This document shows positions 57,246-64,000 of a stretch of DNA of 64,000 nt, piece by piece. How positions within the stretch are numbered: position 1 is the first letter of the stretch; each line of letters opens with the position of its first letter. The position numbers and the translations under genes were made by a program. Under the pieces are notes generated by a model that ran no database searches, was not told where the DNA came from, and saw only the letters and a list, made by a program, of their open reading frames with translations. This DNA is from Muricea muricata (Eukaryota > Cnidaria > Anthozoa > Malacalcyonacea > Plexauridae): positions 2,051,001 to 2,115,000 of the forward strand of contig OY979723.1 of the NCBI GenBank assembly GCA_963855995.1, in the 5' to 3' direction.

Positions 57246-58125
57246 ATTTCGATTAAAAATATTTGAAAATAGCTGGGTCCATGTTTGCTTTGCGCTGTGT
57301 GTAATTAGCCATGGTTGATATTAGCAAAAAAGGAATGTGAATTGATTTACAATTCAAACTGTGAACTGTCAACAGTTCATTTCCTTCATGATTAAAACTA
57401 CCTTTATCTATACTGGTTGGCTCTACCAGTTTCGAACTGTTCTTCCTTTGAATGTCCATTAAGAGTCGCCTTTTGGATTTTACGTTTAAATCATTATAAC
57501 ACAAGAGGAAACATGAATTAAATTCATCATAAACAGCAGCGTCGTTTCGAAAACTGTTCTTCATAGGTATGACCAATGGGGATTATATGTTATTGATTTA
57601 GTGTTAATGCTACAGAAGAAAACCTGAAACAAACTGACTTTATACTATACTGAATACTAATACCAGTTAATTTTGAAATTTTATTCCCTGAGATGCATAC
57701 TTCCAAATATTGGAAATGTTCCATAAATACCTACCTCGCAAGACCTTGTCTAATTTTTGAATCACAAATATTTCAATGCTATTCATGCATGCTGGGTCCT
57801 GATAATGCTCTTAGCCTGTCACGATATGAAATTTTACAGCTGATACCAAAGCTTTCAACTTTGAAACCTTTTTTCTGCAATTAGATATCTCAGTACTTTG
57901 GAACGACAAGCAACCCTAAACGGTTATATGTAAAAGTAGTGGTAGAACGCTGACTTGAGTTTGTGCTTGAGAAATAATCTGGCAAGGACACCTATGGCTG
58001 CATTCACAGTCGGGACGTCCTGTAGCCAATTTCGAGTTCCATTTATGGTAAATTGTTTCGGTAGTTGTCCACGTCTCCCTAGGAAGTGTGTATATGTGTA
58101 ATCCGAACTTTAAACCACCGAACTA
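57246..58125. other. intergenic, worn family A copies
   Basis: 57400-57640 contains worn minus-orientation family A words (TATCTATACTGGTTGGCTCT, ACTGTTCTTC). The rest has no recognisable feature. Confidence 0.4.
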
Positions 58126-58129
58126 TAAA

Positions 58130-58720
58130 TTCAGTTTAGGTTTCCTTCTGTAGTAACACTGGATAAATAAGAGGTGACTCTTATTGGACCTCTGGGAAGA
58201 ACAGTTTAGAACTGATAGAGGTATCCAGTATAAATAAAGTTAGTTTAGTTTAGGTTTCCTCCTGTAGTAACACTGGATCAATAAGAGATGTTCCATACTG
58301 GACCTCTGGAATGAACAGTTCAGAAATGAAGAGCTATCCAGTATAAATAAAGTCAGTTTAGTTTAGCTCCTGGATCAATAAGAGATAATCCGTACTGGAT
58401 CTCTAGGAAGAATAGTGCTATCCAGTATAACTAATTTCTTAAAACAAATAGAGCTATCCAGCATAACTATCGCTAGTTTCATTTTGATTTCCTCCTGTAG
58501 TAACACTGAATCAATACGAAATGATCCTTACTAGACCCCTGTGGAGCTATCCAGGATAAATAAAGTTATTTAGTTTTGGATTTTTGATTCCTCCTGCAGC
58601 AACACTGAATCAACAAAAAACGATGCGTACTGGACATCTGATACAAAGAACAGTTGGGAACTGATAGTCTTGAACAGCTGAGAACTGACAATCAAGAACG
58701 GATTGTTCAGTTTTGGTTTC
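58130..58720 (+). repeat. 113-bp satellite-like array (family A), locus 4
   Basis: About five units in the plus orientation (GGTTTCCTCCTGTAGTAACA, CTGGATCAATAAGAGATG, GAACTGATAGAG), with internal deletions toward the 3' end. Confidence 0.9.
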
Positions 58721-59248
58721 CCGCTGTTCCAATTCTATTAACAAGTTGGTTTTTTTGGTTTATAGTTTAGTCGAGTTTGAAAATGCACATTAAAAATTGC
58801 TTATTCATCAATGCATACGTTTTCTATTTAGCAATATTTACTTTTCTAACACTGGCGATGCATGAGAAGTACTTTGAACCGTCAAGCTTTGTTTACACAG
58901 CAAAGCTAACAAGCAGACATCTATAAATATGTTTAGGAACGTGAGAGATTCAATGAGAGCCCTGCTTTATCTCGATGAGTGAATGAAAACATGTGACATC
59001 CTGTTTGGCTTGCCATAGCTTTTCAAAAGCTGCTAATAATCGTGCTCGCGATACCGTGAAGGGATTGTACGCCAAGGCTTGTTGTACGAAAGGCAGATAG
59101 CACTATCCACTAGATAGTGATTTTTTAACTGCCGCAGAAAAACATATAAAGCAAAGGACACCAAAGATATTGAACTCATAATACTGAACTTTAATATGCA
59201 TGAGCCCTATTCTTGACTTGCAACCAATCTCTCGGGACACACCACACA

Positions 59249-59742
59249 TTAGAGACATTTAGTTTGGCGTTTACGGCAAGCGGCAAACCTCAAGCGTGTT
59301 CATTATTATAAAAACGAAATCATGAACCGTGAAGTGCTCAAACTAAACGATGTATTCAATAAATCGAAAATACTGATCTACGATGTACTTGTATGACCAC
59401 CGAAAGGTATCACTGACGGAAAACAGTTTAGGGCCTCAATCGCTTGACGTTCGAGTTGACGTTTCACGTTTGTAGTGAGCCGCTATGAGCATGTCTAGCA
59501 GTTCAATTGTAGAATTCAAACATGAAACGCCACAATTCAAACGTGAAGCCATGTAAGCAGGAAAATAATTGACGTCAGTCAGCAAGTGTCAGTGATCGAA
59601 CGATCTATCTATGTGCAGTGTATCTATTCTTATTAATAGTTCGTATAGGTAAAACATTTCACGGTCACTAGTTTTATTTCTATCTCAAAGGACGTGTCTC
59701 AGGTTTGCCGTTTCCCGTAAACGCCAAACTAAAGGTCTCTAA
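59249..59742. mobile_element. 494-bp fold-back element
   Basis: The ends TTAGAGACATTTAGTTTGGC and complement extend inward for more than 60 bp (TTTACGG, CGGCAAACCT and so on). The core, with GTTTCACGTTTGTAG and similar, has no coding capacity. The termini are TTAG ... CTAA; the exact target duplication is ambiguous. Confidence 0.75.
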
Positions 59743-60555
59743 TGCTTCTCGCCCACGTTGGTTGGTGCGGCCCACATTAGAGCTGATAAAATGTTCTTTT
59801 GTACAGTCACCACCAACATGGCCGACGTGCAAGTCAAGAATTACTGGCCATGTTTAGGAAGTTTGAGAAAATCATTATCCGGTGGATAGGGCCATGTTTT
59901 CTTGCCAAAGTTTTTTATGACAGTGACTCAGCATCAAACACATTACGTCATTAGATTTAGCCTGGTGGGGAAGCTACATTCCAATTTGAGCTTCTACCCA
60001 TCCTCTTCATGTTTCATTGGATTTTACTATTCGCTCTCAACCGGCCTTTTTTCTGCAGCAGCTTGAGAAATTCTGGGTTAATATCAACAACCTGAAATGA
60101 TCAGGCTTTGTAACTGACCTTTTGAAACAGAACTCATATCATTGTTCGTGATTCATTCTGTACTTTATGACACCGATTTCCTAGAATGTCTTTCATTGTT
60201 ATAATATAATGAAACACGTACAAAGCCTTTTGGTATATCAGGCAAATATAGCAACAAAAATTCTTAATTCCTTAAAGGTTACAAAAAGGACATTCTATAT
60301 TTGGTAACCTCCACACAAGCTCCCAATATATCGTACAATGTAGACTATAGTCCAACAGCAAAAATATTGCATAGGACAGAATTTTTGCGCTCCCCTTTCC
60401 CTATTTATAGCATTATAAATCCTTAGGTAAAACAGCAAACTCTCCAGGACCGTTAACCAAAATTACTAATTCCTTAAATAACTCAATATGCGTGGTCACA
60501 GGTGAGCCTTATTTAGCGATTCAAAACAAATTCAATAAATAAATTCGAAGTGTTA
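59743..60555. other. intergenic, no gene supported
   Basis: AT-rich. GGATAGGGCC and CCATGTTTTCTTGCC near 59880 recall other dispersed repeats. No exon found. Confidence 0.35.
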
Positions 60556-60559
60556 CGAA

Positions 60560-61065
60560 TCTAGTGAATGCGTCACAAATCTGAGATGTTTACATTTTGA
60601 ATGGCTGAAAAAGCATCATTTTGGCTTCACTTGAAAACAAAAATCGTTTTGTATTTGCTCGATTTCTTGGCCATATTGATTACACGAAACTCGATACCAT
60701 TACATCATGAGAAATTTACATTTTAAGTGAGGGAAATTTAAGGAAAGATTTCTCCAAATTTTTTGAACTTGAAAACAAAAAACGTTTTGTATTTGTCCTA
60801 TGCATGCGTTTACCAACGGATAGTCTTTGTTGAAGCACCACAAGACCGGATGGCCACAGATTACAGGAAAATCGGCAGCATCAAATTCCATGAGATAATT
60901 ATATTTTGAGTGACGGAAAAAATAACATTTCTCAACTACAAAAATCTTTTTGTAGTTGACCAATGCGTGCTTTTACTAACGGATAGTCTTGTTGAAGCAC
61001 CATGAGACACTATTTCTTGGCCATAGCTTACAGGAAACTCGATAGCACTAAATTCCAATCCCACA
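60560..61065. repeat. degenerate tandem repeat, unit about 140-165 bp
   Basis: Three diverged copies of CTTGAAAACAAAAATCGTTT / TTGTATTTG (at about 60631, 60769 and 60934). Each is followed by a CTTGGCCAT or TGGCCACAG ... TACAGGAAACTCGATA segment and by ATTCCATGAGA-type ends. Confidence 0.7.
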
Positions 61066-61895
61066 CTCTGCACCCTACTTGGAACATAAACATTGTAAGC
61101 GAACTAGATTGAAAGAATTGAAAAAAATGCCCCAAAACAGTGTGAATAAATTTAATCCATTTAGCGCAGGGAGTCACCTGGTATGCTATCAGCTATACCG
61201 TCGCAGAAAGTTCGAGTCGCCTTGGTGAACATATATAGTTCGGTTATGATCAATTGATCATGAACTTTTAATGCTATATTTTATAGCCTAATTGATGACA
61301 CACTTTATGGCCATTAGCTAGTTTGTTTTTCATATGTAAGTTAATTAGAAGCTGACCTTTCAGAAAACATGCCTGGCAGGAAAAGAACTCTCATCGGATG
61401 TGTACATGTCGTAAAACGCATTAGCAAGCCAACGATCAACTGATCGCATACTTGAGATGTATGCGGTTTATCTCCTTGCCGTGTGTACTGCGTACTCTAC
61501 TTATGAAACTCATAAAGGCCGGAAAGCACGAGGCAACTAGTCATAGACTAGTCATGTGCGCTCGTTGCAGCGACAAACCGCCTAGTGTGAACGCTAACAC
61601 TATTTCTGATTGGTTAGTTACAATTTTGCTGCCGCGACAGAATTTTGTCGCGGCAACATGTCGCACAAAATCAAACCAGTTTAATTCAACAAAATTCCCG
61701 ATAAAATTTTCCTGTTCGCAAGATGAAATTTGTTGCTGTGACGTGTTGCTCCGACATGTTGTAGTGATTGCTCCGACCTTAATAAGTTGAACTTGTTTAA
61801 AATTATCAAATTTAATTAGTATATGTTAAATTATAATTTTAATTTGTAATAATAAATTTACAATAATAGTGTTCTGCAGAACTTGTCCAGTATCA
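61066..61895. other. intergenic with probable MITE at 61555-61775
   Basis: The stretch with GCTCGTTGCAGCGACAAACC, CTAGTGTGAACGC and the hairpin GCCGCGACAGAATTTTGTCG resembles short DNA-transposon derivatives. The ends could not be fixed. The plus frame 61452-61790 runs through it and is not supported as a gene. Confidence 0.4.
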
Positions 61896-61899
61896 CAGT

Positions 61900-62170
61900 A
61901 GAGTATTGAGAAGTTAGTTTTGCTTAGGTTTGTGGACTTGACCATATAAGAGATGACCGTTGCTAGGCCTCTGAGATCAGAAGAACAGTTTAAAACTGGT
62001 ACAACTACCCTGGTTGTTGGGTCAGTATATGTGATGATCCTTACTGGACCTCTAGGAGGAATAGTTTAGAACTAATAGAGCTATCAAGTATAAATAAGGT
62101 TAGTTTAGTTTAGATTTCCTCCTGTAGTAACATTGAATGAATAAGAGATGATCCTTACTGGACCTCTAGA
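61900..62170 (+). repeat. 113-bp family A, locus 5
   Basis: Two units plus a worn one in the plus orientation (GATCCTTACTGGACCTCTAG, AACTAATAGAGCTATC). It directly abuts the large fold-back element that follows. Confidence 0.85.
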
Positions 62171-62178
62171 AAATATAA

Positions 62179-62882
62179 TCGGCTGGCCAAGTTTTGAAAT
62201 ACATCGTTTGATGGCAACTTTGTGTTAGAAAAGTACATTCGCGATATTTGTCTTTGTATTGCTTGTGTGATATAGGTTTGGGGTGTTACTAAGTCTAATT
62301 CGGGAATTGTATGGGAAAAATCGAGAGACTGTGGCTATCTACTATTAAATTGTAATACAGCAAAAAATTTAAAATTTTATATTTAGCAATAGTAAAAACG
62401 ACTGCTAGCATCAGAAAGATCAGAGAAAACTGCATATAAGACTCCTAAACCGTTTTTTTATTCTCCAAATAGTTCTCAAGTTATTTGTTCTCAAACCCTC
62501 ATTTCTAAGCTAGTTCCCAGTTTTTATTGCGCGATTTCGGGTCAATTTTCCCCTTTAAAACACAAATAACACGAAAACTATTTAAAGGATAAAAAAACTG
62601 TTTAAGAGTCTTATATGCAGGTTTTTGTGCTCTTTCTGATGATGCCAGTCGTTTTTTCTTATCGTTGAGCACGAAATTTCATATTTTTTACTGCAATACA
62701 ATTTAATAGTAGATAGTCACAATCTCTCGATTTCCCCCACAAAAATCCCGAATCAGCCTTGGTAACAACCCAAACCTTGCTAACTAGACTATAGCCTATA
62801 TCTTTCCACTTGTTACCGGCTTCTAACACGAAGTTGCCATCAAGCTATTTTAGAAGCACTTTTTGATATCGTGGCCGGCCGA
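62179..62882. mobile_element. 704-bp fold-back element
   Basis: Arms of about 320 bp: left starts TCGGCTGGCCA and contains GATGGCAACTTTGTGTTAG; right contains the complements and ends TGGCCGGCCGA. Between the arms is a short AT-rich loop near 62520-62560. Arm divergence suggests an older insertion, placed inside or at the edge of a family A array. No transposase. Confidence 0.8.
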
Positions 62883-63386
62883 CTAATACATAAACATCTG
62901 CCAGTATAAATCACCAGCGGAGTAGCCTTGGCTGAACCTCTACAAAAAACCACATCCCGCTGGCTCCTCCCAAATGGTTTTGCTTTTTGTTTCCAAAACC
63001 ACGAAAACGTAAACAAACCCTGACAAATAAAAATCTTTTGTCACCTGAGTTTTTTCATCCCACAACATCCGAATATCCCGCCGTTAGCTATGACTGAAAT
63101 GGACGAAAGTATTTTACACCAAGGAAATACACTGTTCATTAACGTTGGTCACCAGGTCAGGGTCAGCAGGAAATGAGATGGAATGAGGAACGATCCGTCA
63201 TGATACATCCCGTACGCTGATAGTCAAAGACTGTTATTAGATTATACTAGTTAAATTATACAAGTTCAAATCAATTCTAAGTTCAGTTCTGCTCTGTTCT
63301 AAGGATTTTACTTAGCCGCGTGAAAAACCTCAAAATATACTGATCATGAAGGCCACACCAAAAACCAATACCAGCCGACAATTTCA
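62883..63386. other. intergenic, no gene supported
   Basis: Unique-looking sequence without exon, repeat or RNA-gene signals. Confidence 0.35.
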
Positions 63387-63547
63387 AAAAATATAATACA
63401 AAACATAGTTCGAAGATTAGCATCTTGAAACCCAAAATATGGGTTAAGCAAGAAAATTGAGTAAGTAATATTACTCAATTTTCTTCCTTAACTCATATTT
63501 TGGGTTTCAAGATGCTACTCTTCGGATTATGCTTTGTATTATATTTT
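63387..63547. repeat. 161-bp near-perfect palindrome
   Basis: The arms (AAAATATAATACAAA ... CATCTTGAAACCCAAAATAT ... AAAATTGAGTAA and complement) meet at a centre near 63467 with almost no loop. This is probably a MITE. Confidence 0.8.
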
Positions 63548-64000
63548 ATGAAGGCTAGAGTCATGTATAAAATTACTCAGGAATTACTTAGGAAGGATGG
63601 ATCGGCGGTTTGAAATACACAACATGCTCGATATAACTGCTATATTTAATGACTTATTTTTGACGTAAAGGGCACATTTTTAAGCGCCTTTCAATCATAC
63701 GTTTCCTATGCCTAGAGAAATAAACTTCTTGGAATCTTGCGCGAGTTAAACGTTTTCGCAAATTTTCCGACCTCGTCCGTTTAACAAATATTTTACACTG
63801 TGAACGTTTTGTGATACAATTTTTATAGCTACATGACTGCGAGGGAGTCTTTGATAAGACAGGCGCTTATTTACATAAAACTTTTGCCTCTACTTTCTCG
63901 ACCTAAACAACATCTATACCGAAGATTTCTTCGTAAATAAACTCGTAAGGGTCGTTTTTTAAGCCATTTAAAATACTAGAAGTTCGTACTTTATCAGATA
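63548..64000. other. window end, no gene supported
   Basis: No splice-bounded exon, RNA gene or repeat with clear ends was seen. A gene crossing the window edge cannot be excluded. Confidence 0.35.

Noticed and set aside
61457-61540. Leader-like frame MYAVYLLAVCTAYST with a following GRKARG
   Set aside because: It looks like a neuropeptide signature but the frame ends after 27 codons, has no promoter signals and sits at the edge of a probable MITE; chance is more likely.
61452-61790. 112-codon plus-strand frame
   Set aside because: It runs through MITE-like sequence with an internal GTCGCGGC hairpin; composition is not protein-like.
1-64000. CRISPR arrays, operons or other prokaryotic systems
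   Set aside because: All supported genes are intron-containing animal genes; the tandem repeats have no unique spacers of constant length and no cas-like neighbours.

Overview
The window looks like nuclear DNA of an AT-rich, intron-rich animal. The genes have many short exons with GT-AG introns (one GC-AG). Their products are conserved metazoan proteins: RAD18, a RYBP/YAF2 homologue, TMCO6, POC1 and an ERK-class MAP-kinase phosphatase. The wealth of small fold-back transposons and dispersed minisatellites fits an invertebrate, most likely an anthozoan cnidarian; that assignment is an inference from general appearance, not a demonstrated match. Gene models were built by hand from splice sites and reading phase. 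The six main models close in frame with every exon used.

Layout. 831-1106 (-): weak candidate for a small secreted peptide. 4185-8955 (-): a C2H2 zinc-finger gene resembling ZNF341, four exons, 925 aa. 11846-20863 (+): RAD18 ubiquitin ligase, 15 exons, 599 aa. 21697-23509 (-): RYBP/YAF2, four exons, 165 aa. 23662 and 23992 (+): two tRNA-Asp(GTC) genes. 24489-29171 (-): TMCO6, five exons, 479 aa. 29725-36210 (+): POC1, 17 exons, 451 aa. 37280-37753 (-): second weak candidate for a secreted peptide, with a TATA box. 53884-56699 (+): DUSP6/7/9-type phosphatase, three exons, 352 aa. About 16 kb between POC1 and the phosphatase, and the last 7 kb, hold no gene I can support and are dominated by repeats.

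The genes are unrelated housekeeping or regulatory genes and not a pathway cluster. RAD18 and RYBP are convergent. TMCO6 and POC1 are divergent across a 553-bp shared promoter region with two YY1-like motifs. The phosphatase has a compact promoter with a TATA box, CCAAT box and ETS-type sites, which would suit ERK feedback control.

Repeats are the most distinctive part of the window. At least five minisatellite families recur at separate loci: a 113-bp unit, a 77/87-bp hairpin-forming unit, an 80-bp unit, a 45-bp unit and a degenerate GTTGCAACAAG-type repeat. Locus-specific 15-, 20- and 32-bp arrays also occur. Several fold-back elements have readable termini and target-site duplications: hAT-like (8 bp), piggyBac-like (TTAA), Harbinger-like (TAA) and Tc1/mariner-like (TA).
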